Notes under the pieces: model-generated
What the model was told of the DNA's origin: nothing
The model's input: only the letters and a program-made list of their open reading frames with translations
Databases searched by the model: none
In this document: positions 1-6,409 of the stretch, piece by piece
Layout: every line of letters begins with the position of its first letter
Numbering within the stretch: the first letter of the stretch is position 1
Translations under genes and position numbers: made by a program
Origin: JAGOJE01 sp964553715
GTDB taxonomy: Bacteria > Pseudomonadota > Alphaproteobacteria > Rickettsiales > Rickettsiaceae
Direction of reading: 5' to 3'
Length of the DNA: 7,419 nt
NCBI GenBank assembly: GCA_964553715.1
Contig: CAZKKY010000035.1
Coordinates: 1 to 7,419, forward strand

Positions 1-5
1 TTAGA

Positions 6-35
6 TTGACAGTATTCTGCAGGGTGACTTACTAA
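6..35 (+). promoter_or_regulatory. candidate sigma70 promoter upstream of lpxC
   Basis: A perfect TTGACA lies at 6-11. With an 18-base spacer it is followed by TACTAA at 30-35, a poor -10 match (3 of 6). A TAATAT at 33-38 would be a better -10 but leaves a 21-base spacer. Transcription from here would give lpxC a leader of roughly 100 bases. The exact -35 hexamer is the main support; in AT-rich DNA the -10 choice is uncertain. Confidence 0.35.
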
Positions 36-143
36 TATTTACACACTATATTGTAGCATTTCGTAATATTTTTTATCTTGAACTTGGGGTCTACAGAATG
101 TAATTATTATTTGTTATTAAGATTTGACTTCGGAGATAGCCTG

Positions 144-995
144 ATGCATTTTCAAACCACTATACGCAATCCGGTTAGTTGTTATGGTATAGGTGTGCAT
201 TCTGGTAAAAGAACGCACCTTACTTTAAAGCCTGCAAAGGCTAACACAGGTATAGTTTTTGTGCGTAGTGATATCACAGAAGTCGATAATGTTGTAATTG
301 CAAATTACTCAAGTGTTTCTGAGACTGCTCTTTCTACTACTATTTCTAATCAAGCAAAATCTAAAGTTTCTACTATAGAACATTTAATGGCTGCTCTTTT
401 TGGTTGTGGAATAACTAACGTGATTGTGGATCTTGACTCTGAAGAAGTTCCAATAATGGATGGTAGTTCTCGTCCATTCGTTTTTATGATAGAATGTGCA
501 GGAGTTCAAATTCTTAAAGATAAAGCACCAAGTTTAAAGATATTAAAAGAAGTTTCTACAGAGTATAATGACGCTTTCGCTATAGTTTCTCCTTCCGAGA
601 ATTTTTCTATTGATATGACAATAAACTTTACTAATAAAGTGATTGGGCATCAACAAAGAGTTTTTTCTTATTTAGATTCTTTTAAGGATTCTATATCTGA
701 TGCAAGAACATTCGGTTTTTTACATGACCTTGAGTATCTTAAGTCTAAAGGTCTTGCAAGAGGTGCTAGTCTTGATAATGCTGTTGGAATAGATAATAAT
801 GGAATATTAAATGCTGAAGGCTTGCGTTTTGATGATGAGTTCGTGAGGCATAAATTGTTAGATGCTGTAGGTGATTTTGCTACTGCTTCTATGCCAATTA
901 CTGGATATTTCAAATGTTATAAAACTGGGCACGCTCTAAATAACAATTTGCTTAGAAGAATATTTGAAAATCCTGCCAATTACCAGTTAGTTTGA
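144..995 (+). CDS. lpxC: UDP-3-O-acyl-N-acetylglucosamine deacetylase LpxC
   Basis: LpxC is the zinc-dependent cytoplasmic deacetylase that removes acetate from UDP-3-O-acyl-GlcNAc, the committed step of lipid A synthesis. The family signatures are all present in the 283-residue product: STIEHLMAAL with E79 and zinc ligand H80, the central ARTFGF block near 187-192, RHKLLDAVGD with zinc ligands H236 and D240, and GHALNNNLLR with catalytic H263. These correspond to E78, H79, H238, D242 and H265 of the E. coli enzyme. Length is slightly below the usual 300 or so because the C-terminal tail is short. I chose the ATG at 144: it has GGAGA at 132-136 with a 7-base gap, and the protein then begins with the family-like QTTIRNPVSCYGIGVHSG. 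An in-frame TTG at 78 would add 22 residues with no family resemblance. All catalytic residues are intact, so the organism should make lipid A. Confidence 0.97.
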   Translation: MHFQTTIRNPVSCYGIGVHSGKRTHLTLKPAKANTGIVFVRSDITEVDNVVIANYSSVSETALSTTISNQAKSKVSTIEHLMAALFGCGITNVIVDLDSEEVPIMDGSSRPFVFMIECAGVQILKDKAPSLKILKEVSTEYNDAFAIVSPSENFSIDMTINFTNKVIGHQQRVFSYLDSFKDSISDARTFGFLHDLEYLKSKGLARGASLDNAVGIDNNGILNAEGLRFDDEFVRHKLLDAVGDFATASMPITGYFKCYKTGHALNNNLLRRIFENPANYQLV

Positions 996-1021
996 TATTA
1001 TCTTAATCTGTTTTGTCACAT

Positions 1022-1049
1022 TAGATAGAAAATCAAGTTTCTATATCTA
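1022..1049 (+). terminator. stem-loop after lpxC, possible terminator
   Basis: TAGATAGAAA (1022-1031) pairs with TTTCT-ATCTA (1038-1049), leaving a 6-base loop (1032-1037) and a 2-base AT bulge (1043-1044). It sits 27 bases after the lpxC stop. The following bases are AT-rich but not a clean U run, so it may be a weak terminator or simply an mRNA 3' hairpin. Confidence 0.35.
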
Positions 1050-1087
1050 TTAATATATTGAATTTTAGCCTTAGATATACCAATAAT

Positions 1088-1116
1088 CCTTTTTAATATA
1101 TAAAGAGATTAAAAGG
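1088..1116 (+). promoter_or_regulatory. hairpin covering the ribosome binding site of the 1122 gene
   Basis: CCTTTTTAAT (1088-1097) is the reverse complement of ATTAAAAGG (1108-1116) apart from one extra T, with a 10-base loop (1098-1107). The right arm contains AAAAGG (1111-1116), the only Shine-Dalgarno-like sequence for the ATG at 1122, so folding would block ribosome entry. ATACC (1078-1082) and GGTAT (1115-1119) offer an alternative pairing to the same site. No experiment supports regulation; what the sequence shows is the complementarity. Confidence 0.35.
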
Positions 1117-1121
1117 TATAT

Positions 1122-1378
1122 ATGACAGGGGTCGAAATAGGAGCGCTAAGTGCTATTTGTATTGCAGCTTTTGCAACTCTAGGGTTACAAGCTTGGAGGT
1201 GTGCGTCTTCTTTAAATAAATCTTCAGATAGAGACGAGCTTACTATAACTATAGGTGCTTTTGAAAGAAATGGAGACAACATTAAAATCACTAATATGAA
1301 AATTATTATAAAAGAACATGACAGCAAATATTTTAAAGATGGATTAAATACAACAAAAATAGGAAGTGAAGCTGTGTC
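1122..1378 (+). CDS. hypothetical membrane-anchored protein, 5' part, cut by assembly gap
   Basis: I do not recognise this protein. It starts at ATG 1122 with AAAAGG 5 bases upstream. Residues 6-25 form one hydrophobic helix (IGALSAICIAAFATLGLQAW) with few charges before it. A polar, lysine-rich stretch follows, in which residues about 39-64 alternate in a way that suggests beta strands. The frame stays open to the N run at 1379, giving 85 complete codons. An N-terminal signal anchor with a soluble domain outside the membrane is the simplest reading. Nothing indicates a function. The sequence after the gap (1479-1508) is open in the frame obtained by counting the 100 N literally and encodes VIVIFLLYI then stop, but the gap length is probably arbitrary, so that tail cannot be assigned to this gene. 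Confidence 0.5.
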
Positions 1379-1478
1379 NNNNNNNNNNNNNNNNNNNNNN
1401 NNNNNNNNNNNNNNNNNNNNNNNNNNNNNNNNNNNNNNNNNNNNNNNNNNNNNNNNNNNNNNNNNNNNNNNNNNNNNN
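1379..1478. other. assembly gap of 100 N
   Basis: Exactly 100 consecutive N. A run of exactly 100 is the usual placeholder for a gap of unknown size, so the true distance may differ and whole genes could be missing. Any reading frame drawn across it is unreliable. Confidence 0.95.
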
Positions 1479-1623
1479 GTAATAGTAATTTTTTTGTTAT
1501 ATATATAAATTATTGAAAATATATTTGTTATTCTATAGTTTTTTCTTTATATTTTCGGTAAAATATGGTAGTATCCTGTTCTTGATTTACTCTCTCGAGT
1601 TTAACTAAAATTACAGGAGATCT

Positions 1624-2127
1624 ATGTTTAAGACTTTGTCCTTTAAAGTTTCTGAGAAAGTTGTATATCCTTCTCATGGTGTTGGTGAAATAGTTAATAT
1701 AGAGACCCAAGTTGTTGGCGGTGTTAATATACAGGTTTACGTTATATCGTTTCCTCAAGATAAGATGACCTTAAGAGTTCCAGTTAACAGAGCTACTGCT
1801 TCTGGTCTGCGTCCTTTGTCTGATAAAAGTGATATCGATAGAATATATAAAGCTCTTCAAAGTAAGCCTCGTCAGGGTAATAAAATGTGGAGTCGTAGAG
1901 CTCAAGAATATGAGGGTAAAATCAATTCTGGTGATATAGTTGCAGTTGCTGAGGTTGTTCGTGATCTATATAAGAATGTTGATAGCGATCGTTCTTATAG
2001 TGAGCGTACTATATATGAGTCTGCTGTGAACCGCCTCGCTAGTGAGCTTTCTATTCTTGAGGGTATAGATCAAAATGATGCTATAAATAAGCTTATAGAT
2101 ATGTTAAAAGATAAGACAGCTGCCTAA
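1624..2127 (+). CDS. carD: CarD/CdnL-family transcription regulator
   Basis: CarD/CdnL proteins bind the RNA polymerase beta subunit and stabilise the open promoter complex, often at rRNA and other housekeeping promoters. The N-terminal RNA polymerase-interacting domain spans residues about 8-65 (VVYPSHGVGEI, then VPVNRATASGLRPL). The C-terminal helical DNA-contacting domain spans about 85-147 and contains the family motif WSRR with W89, the tryptophan that in mycobacterial CarD contacts the upstream edge of the -10 region, followed by SGDIVAVAEVVRDLY. The 167-residue length is typical. The start is well placed: AGGAGA at 1615-1620 lies 3 bases before the ATG, a strong though closely spaced site. 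It is the first gene of a plus-strand group, with pth 18 bases downstream, and may be cotranscribed with it. The symbol follows the family name; cdnL is used for some alphaproteobacterial members. Confidence 0.93.
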   Translation: MFKTLSFKVSEKVVYPSHGVGEIVNIETQVVGGVNIQVYVISFPQDKMTLRVPVNRATASGLRPLSDKSDIDRIYKALQSKPRQGNKMWSRRAQEYEGKINSGDIVAVAEVVRDLYKNVDSDRSYSERTIYESAVNRLASELSILEGIDQNDAINKLIDMLKDKTAA

Positions 2128-2145
2128 AAATTTATTTCTATATTT

Positions 2146-2715
2146 ATGAAGCTTATCGTTGGTCTTGGTAATCCTGGGCGGGAATATAATAATACAAAGC
2201 ATAATGTCGGTTTTGATGTAGTAGATTCTATTGCAAATAATCTATCTATTGCTTTTGCAGAAAATAATAAATTTCGAAGCCAGATAGCTGCTGGTTTAAT
2301 TTCTGATCAGAAGATTATTTTATGTAAGCCATCAACTTTTATGAATTTATCTGGCCAGGCTGTTCAGCTTACTGCTCATTATTATAAAATTTCTGTATCT
2401 GATATAATAGTTATTCATGACGATATAGATCTGCCAATTGGTACTGTAAAAATAAAAACTGGCGGTGGTAATGGAGGGCATAATGGCCTTAAATCCATTG
2501 ATAATTGCTTTGGCTCAGAATATCTTCGCATTAGGGTTGGGGTTGGTAGGCCAGAAAATAAAGATGAAGTAGCAGATTATGTGCTTAGAGTGTTTGGTAA
2601 TACTCAAAGAATAGTAATTGATGACATAATAAAAAGAATCATAGAGAATTTTAGTTTGATTTTAGATGGTAAGATTGATGAATTTGCTTTACTTATAAAG
2701 TCTAGCACTAATTAG
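2146..2715 (+). CDS. pth: peptidyl-tRNA hydrolase
   Basis: Pth cleaves the ester bond of peptidyl-tRNAs that drop off the ribosome, recycling the tRNA; it is essential in bacteria. The 189-residue product is normal length (E. coli 194). All active-site residues are visible: N9 in VGLGNPG, catalytic H19 in KHNVGFD, N67 in KPSTFMNLSG, D92 in IHDDIDLP and N113 in GGHNGLKSI, matching E. coli N10, H20, N68, D93 and N114. There is no Shine-Dalgarno sequence in the 18 bases after carD, so translation probably relies on coupling or on an unstructured AT-rich start. It is followed 16 bases later by ychF, a pairing common in alphaproteobacteria. Confidence 0.97.
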   Translation: MKLIVGLGNPGREYNNTKHNVGFDVVDSIANNLSIAFAENNKFRSQIAAGLISDQKIILCKPSTFMNLSGQAVQLTAHYYKISVSDIIVIHDDIDLPIGTVKIKTGGGNGGHNGLKSIDNCFGSEYLRIRVGVGRPENKDEVADYVLRVFGNTQRIVIDDIIKRIIENFSLILDGKIDEFALLIKSSTN

Positions 2716-2731
2716 TAAATAGGTTATATAT

Positions 2732-3832
2732 ATGGGATTTAAATGTGGAATAGTAGGCCTTCCTAATGTTGGAAAATCTACTTTATTTAATGCTTTAACT
2801 GCAACTCAAGCAGCAGAAGCTGCGAATTACCCTTTTTGTACTATAGAGCCTAATTCAGGTATGGTTTCCGTCCCAGATGATAGAATGCAAAAATTAGCTA
2901 AGATAGCTAGTTCTTTAAAGATTATTCCTGCTTATATAGAGCTTGTAGATATTGCTGGTCTTGTTGCTGGCGCAAGTAAAGGTGAGGGGCTTGGGAATAA
3001 ATTTTTATCTCATATTAGAGAAGTAGATGCTATAATACACGTGCTACGTTGTTTTAAAGATCCTAATATCACACATGTACATGGTGATGTTAACCCAATT
3101 TATGACGCTGAAATAATAGAAACAGAATTATTACTTGCAGATCTTGAATCTATTGAAAAACGCATTCCTATGGCTGAAAAAAAGCTTAAAGGGGGAGATA
3201 AAAGCCAAAAAGATCATTTAGATCTTCTGCGTAAAGTATTAGAGGCTCTTTCTAATGGACTCCCTGCTAGATCTTTAATAAAAACGCAAGATGATGAAAA
3301 ACACATTAAGGAGTTACAGCTTCTTACATCAAAACCTATAATATATGTTTGTAACGTTCTTGAAGACGAAGCTCTAGAAGGTAACGATCTTTCAAATATT
3401 GTAACAGCAAAAGCTGCTGCAGAAAAAGCTCAGTGTATAATTATATCAGCAAAAATCGAACAAGAAATTTCCTCTTTAGGTTCTGATGAAGAAAAGGCAA
3501 TTTTTCTTGAAAGTTTAGGGCTTAAAGAAACTGGTCTTAGCAAAATTATTAGATCTGGATATAATATATTAGGTCTTAGCAGTTATTTTACTGTTGGTCC
3601 TAAAGAGACACATACGTGGACATTTAAATCAGGTATATTAGCACCTTCTGCAGCTGGTATAATACATACAGATTTTGAGAAAGGGTTTATTAGGGCTGAA
3701 GTCATTTCTTATGAGGATTATGTCAATTATGGCGGCGAATCTAAAGCTAAAGAAGCAGGTAAAATGCGCTTAGAGGGTAAAGAATATATAGTTAAAGATG
3801 GTGACGTTATACATTTTCGCTTTAATGTATGA
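2732..3832 (+). CDS. ychF: redox-regulated ATPase YchF (Obg/TRAFAC family)
   Basis: YchF is a ribosome-associated P-loop protein, unusual among Obg-like proteins in preferring ATP to GTP. It is linked to stress responses and start-site selection in other bacteria. The 366-residue length is standard. The P loop is GLPNVGKS (9-16), the G3 motif is DIAG (73-76) followed by LVAGASKGEGLGN, and the G4 position reads NVLE (208-211) instead of NKxD, the substitution that explains ATP preference. The C-terminal TGS domain covers about 280-364 and ends in KDGDVIHFRFNV. Start: ATG 2732 with AGG at 2721-2723, 8 bases upstream, a weak site. It is probably cotranscribed with pth. No obvious strong terminator follows; a small TAGTA/TACTA hairpin sits at 3859-3871. 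Confidence 0.97.
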   Translation: MGFKCGIVGLPNVGKSTLFNALTATQAAEAANYPFCTIEPNSGMVSVPDDRMQKLAKIASSLKIIPAYIELVDIAGLVAGASKGEGLGNKFLSHIREVDAIIHVLRCFKDPNITHVHGDVNPIYDAEIIETELLLADLESIEKRIPMAEKKLKGGDKSQKDHLDLLRKVLEALSNGLPARSLIKTQDDEKHIKELQLLTSKPIIYVCNVLEDEALEGNDLSNIVTAKAAAEKAQCIIISAKIEQEISSLGSDEEKAIFLESLGLKETGLSKIIRSGYNILGLSSYFTVGPKETHTWTFKSGILAPSAAGIIHTDFEKGFIRAEVISYEDYVNYGGESKAKEAGKMRLEGKEYIVKDGDVIHFRFNV

Positions 3833-3899
3833 TTTATATTGTCTTGGATTGCACTTTCTAGTAGGTTACTAAAATTATTAAAATAAGACTATAATAAAA

Positions 3900-5069
3900 A
3901 TGAGTAGATTTTTTTTCTTCTTACTATTTGTACTTCCTTGTGTTGCTTTTTCTGCAAATGATGTACAGGTAAAACTTAATGGAAAATTAGACTTTCAGTC
4001 TATCACATATCATCATGATTCTCATGCATCTCAGCTTAGTCCATTAAGAAAAACTTTTGCTTTTAATAATTCTGCAAGTGTTGTAGCAAAAGTATCTAAC
4101 AAGATCGATTCTGGTATGACTTATGGCGCTATGGTGAATTTGAGGACAACTAATCGTAATAATAGGTCTACTTCTTCTGGTCTTTACTTAGTAACGAACT
4201 ATGGTAAGCTGGAGTTTGGCTCTGATAAAAGTGCTGCAGCAAAAATGAAAATCTCTTCTTTTTCTAATGCTGCTGCTACTGGTGGAGGTGTAGATTCCTT
4301 TATCAATTCTGACCCTAGGAAAACAAATACGCTTTACATTACAGGATGGGCTAATTTTCTTGATGCAAAAATTCGGCCTTCTGCAAATAAGCATAATGCA
4401 GAATATGCAAGAAAAATTACTTATTACACCCCAGATATCTCTGGTTTTCAAATGGGTATAAGTTATATTCCAGATAGTACAAATCGTGGATATAAGAGTT
4501 TTCACTCTGATTCCGAGTCATCAGTTAAGACACAACATCAAAAATATAAAGTACATTTTATTGATGGTGTTGCAGCTGGTATTTCATATGGTAAAAAATA
4601 TTCTAGTGATTTTTCTATGCGGAGTTCTATTGTCTTTGAAAAAGCTAAAACTGTATCTGATAAGAAAAATCCTACTGATGCAAAATTTTCTAATCTTAAA
4701 AACTATGTTATAGGAACTGAAATAAAATATCAAAATTTTTCTGTAGCAGCATCTTTTGGTGATTATTTAAAAAGCGCCACTAATGATGTAGTGAATAATT
4801 TGGGTAAAAAAACTCATATTTATGGTGTTACAGTTAGGTATGATATTAATAAGTTATCCATGAGTCTTTCTGGTTTTAGAAGTCACCATTATACTAATAA
4901 ATTTTCTTCAGCTACTCTTGCTATGGATTATAAAATAGCCCCAGGTATACTGCCATATGCTGAAGTTACATTCTATGAAGCAAAAGGTAGGACTCTAAAA
5001 AATAAGTCGATCTTTAGTCATTCTTCTAAAGGCAATTTGGTTATTTTAGGTGCTAAATTTGAGTTTTAA
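3900..5069 (+). CDS. outer-membrane porin, Gram-negative porin superfamily
   Basis: Predicted trimer-type beta-barrel porin that lets small hydrophilic solutes through the outer membrane. The 389-residue product starts with a very hydrophobic signal peptide (MSRFFFFLLFVLPCVAFSA) that is probably cleaved near residue 18 or 19. The mature part has no cysteine, alternates aromatic and polar residues, has many Gly/Ser/Asn turns, begins with the porin-like VQVKLNGKLDF, and ends in LGAKFEF, the terminal-phenylalanine signal recognised by the BAM complex. The middle includes typical porin phrases such as YGKLEFGSDKSAA and YARKITYYTPDISGFQMGISY. It is not similar enough to any named porin for me to give a symbol. 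There is no Shine-Dalgarno sequence; a TATAAT at 3890-3895 lies only 4 bases before the ATG. The signal-peptide codons contain an 8-T tract (3909-3916). Porins of this kind are major surface proteins in Rickettsiales relatives. Confidence 0.88.
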   Translation: MSRFFFFLLFVLPCVAFSANDVQVKLNGKLDFQSITYHHDSHASQLSPLRKTFAFNNSASVVAKVSNKIDSGMTYGAMVNLRTTNRNNRSTSSGLYLVTNYGKLEFGSDKSAAAKMKISSFSNAAATGGGVDSFINSDPRKTNTLYITGWANFLDAKIRPSANKHNAEYARKITYYTPDISGFQMGISYIPDSTNRGYKSFHSDSESSVKTQHQKYKVHFIDGVAAGISYGKKYSSDFSMRSSIVFEKAKTVSDKKNPTDAKFSNLKNYVIGTEIKYQNFSVAASFGDYLKSATNDVVNNLGKKTHIYGVTVRYDINKLSMSLSGFRSHHYTNKFSSATLAMDYKIAPGILPYAEVTFYEAKGRTLKNKSIFSHSSKGNLVILGAKFEF

Positions 5070-5132
5070 TAGTCTATGTTTTATTACACTGTAGTTTGAT
5101 AATATATACCAATATATTTTTTTATCCTATAC

Positions 5133-5161
5133 TTGCATAATCATCGTAATTGTTATACTAT
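5133..5161 (+). promoter_or_regulatory. candidate promoter for the cupredoxin-FTR1 pair
   Basis: TTGCAT at 5133-5138 is followed after 17 bases by TACTAT (5156-5161). An overlapping TATACT at 5154-5159 gives 15 bases. Either would start transcription about 40 bases before the cupredoxin gene. The same TTGCAT with 17-base spacing appears upstream of the tRNA gene in this window, which mildly supports it. I could not identify a Fur or RirA operator. Confidence 0.35.
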
Positions 5162-5207
5162 GTTTCCATCTTAAATGTATAAATAAAAATAAATCTTTTT
5201 GAAGAAT

Positions 5208-5543
5208 ATGATTGTTAGAAACATAGCTATTTTTTTTTCTATAGTTTGTATTTTTGCGGTATCTTTTGCAAATTCTGATATTGTAGAGGTAGAAACCACT
5301 CTAGAGAATCATGTCTTTAATCCTAGTACCATTGATATACCATCTGGTAAAAAAATAAGACTCATTGTTAAAAACAATGATGATTCTGTAGAAGAATTTG
5401 AAAGTTTTGACTTGAAGCGTGAAAAACTTATACCATCTAATTCTCAAGTTGTAATAATTATTGCTCCTCTTGATCCTGGTAGATACGAGTTTTTTGGAGA
5501 GTTTCATGAAGATACCGCAAGGGGATTTCTTAATGTTAAATAA
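5208..5543 (+). CDS. periplasmic cupredoxin-fold protein, FtrB-like (iron uptake)
   Basis: A 111-residue exported protein that resembles the cupredoxin-like partners of FTR1 permeases (FtrB of the Bordetella FtrABCD ferrous iron system; the cupredoxin domain of EfeO). The signal peptide is residues 1-21 with cleavage after SFA. The mature part shows the family pattern: FNPSTIDIPSGKKIRLIVKN, then EEFES (62-66), REKLIP (71-76) and PGRYEFFGEFHEDTARG (90-106). The mature chain has only two histidines (H35, H100) and no cysteine or methionine, so a type 1 copper centre is not possible. The acidic residues E62, E63, E65, E72, E98 and E101 are more likely metal ligands, presumably for iron. I chose ATG 5208; an in-frame TTG at 5199 adds three residues. 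GAAGA (5201-5205) is close to the ATG, so the ribosome binding site is weak. The FTR1 permease starts 8 bases after the stop, which supports a joint role. A 9-T tract (5230-5238) lies in the signal-peptide codons. Confidence 0.83.
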   Translation: MIVRNIAIFFSIVCIFAVSFANSDIVEVETTLENHVFNPSTIDIPSGKKIRLIVKNNDDSVEEFESFDLKREKLIPSNSQVVIIIAPLDPGRYEFFGEFHEDTARGFLNVK

Positions 5544-5551
5544 GAATAGCT

Positions 5552-6367
5552 ATGTTTAAAATCGCAGTTGTAATTTTTCGTGAATTTCTAGAAATATCAA
5601 TTCTTTTAGGCATTATTTTTGCTGCTACGAAAAATATAAAAAATAGAACAACTTACATAACTCTTGGTGTTATGTCTGGTGTTATTGGTTCTGCTGTTAT
5701 TGCATTTTTTGTGCGTATACTTAATCGTTCATTCCATAATTTGGGTGATGAGATATTAAATGCTAGTATATTATTGTTTACAGTTTTTGCTATAATTCTT
5801 ACAACTCTTTCTATTAACAGGACTTCTCGTGGTATTAAAAATCATATAAACGAGGTAATAGCTAATATAGAAAATGAAAAGGTGAGTAAAGTGATATTGA
5901 CTTTAGTAGTAGCTAGCACTATTTTTCGTGAAGGTGTAGAGATACTACTTTTTACATATAGTATTTCTCATTCATCTAGTGTAGATGGTCAATATTATCT
6001 TCTATCTATTGGACTTGCAGCTTTAGGTGGAATATGTTGTGGAACAGCTTTTTATTTTGGGCTTTTAAGATTTGCAGGCAAGTATATCTTTAAAGCCTGT
6101 TTTGTTTTGCTTTCATTTATTGCAGCTGGTCTTGCTGCGGAGGCTGCTGGAATTCTTACTTCATCTGGCATAATTAAAATGTGGTACAAGCCTTTGTGGA
6201 ATACATCATCATTTATTAGTGATTCTTCTTTATTAGGTAAAGTATTAAAAGTATTTTTAGGATATGAGTCTACTCCAAATGGTATGCAGTTGGTATTTTA
6301 TTTTTCTACACTTGTTTTATTATTTAGTATTGCTACATTACAAAGCCGTAAGAGTAAAGTAGTATAG
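5552..6367 (+). CDS. FTR1-family high-affinity iron permease (FtrC/EfeU-like)
   Basis: Inner-membrane iron permease of the OFeT/FTR1 family, the bacterial relatives of yeast Ftr1p and E. coli EfeU. The two hallmark REXXE iron-binding motifs are present in membrane helices: REFLE at 10-14 and REGVE at 126-130. About seven membrane segments can be placed near 1-24, 34-56, 68-87, 113-137, 148-170, 178-200 and 245-263. The C-terminal region KPLWNTSSFISDSSLLG and GYESTPNGMQLVFYF matches the conserved tail of the family. Length (271) is normal. It starts 8 bases after the cupredoxin gene with no clear Shine-Dalgarno sequence, so translational coupling is likely. In characterised systems the permease works with a periplasmic P19-type or EfeO protein, and in FtrABCD also with a membrane ferredoxin (FtrD); only the cupredoxin partner is here. 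Confidence 0.93.
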   Translation: MFKIAVVIFREFLEISILLGIIFAATKNIKNRTTYITLGVMSGVIGSAVIAFFVRILNRSFHNLGDEILNASILLFTVFAIILTTLSINRTSRGIKNHINEVIANIENEKVSKVILTLVVASTIFREGVEILLFTYSISHSSSVDGQYYLLSIGLAALGGICCGTAFYFGLLRFAGKYIFKACFVLLSFIAAGLAAEAAGILTSSGIIKMWYKPLWNTSSFISDSSLLGKVLKVFLGYESTPNGMQLVFYFSTLVLLFSIATLQSRKSKVV

Positions 6368-6409
6368 TAGTTATTATATAATATTTTTTGAATAAATTAG
6401 TTTGATCTT

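Noticed and set aside
78..143. Upstream extension of lpxC from TTG 78
   Set aside because: The added 22 residues have no LpxC resemblance, and the ATG at 144 has a good GGAGA at the right distance.
1109..1327. Minus-strand 72-codon frame opposite the unknown membrane protein
   Set aside because: It is the antisense of the plus-strand frame, has no ribosome binding site, and its hydrophobic run mirrors the AT-rich coding of the other strand.
4188..4505. Minus-strand 105-codon frame inside the porin gene
   Set aside because: It lies wholly within a well-supported porin gene and its translation, rich in Cys, Ile and Ser, resembles no protein family.
5098..5126. Imperfect dyad GATAA...TTATC upstream of the iron genes as a Fur/RirA operator
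   Set aside because: Only the outer five bases match cleanly; the 19-base interior is AT repeat and does not resemble the known Fur box.
5208..5249. Lipoprotein signal at C14 of the cupredoxin protein
   Set aside because: The residues before the cysteine (SIV) do not form a lipobox and a normal SFA cleavage site follows.
6372..6389. Palindrome TATTATATAATA followed by T6 after the FTR1 gene as a terminator
   Set aside because: It is made entirely of A and T with no loop, so the RNA hairpin would be very unstable.
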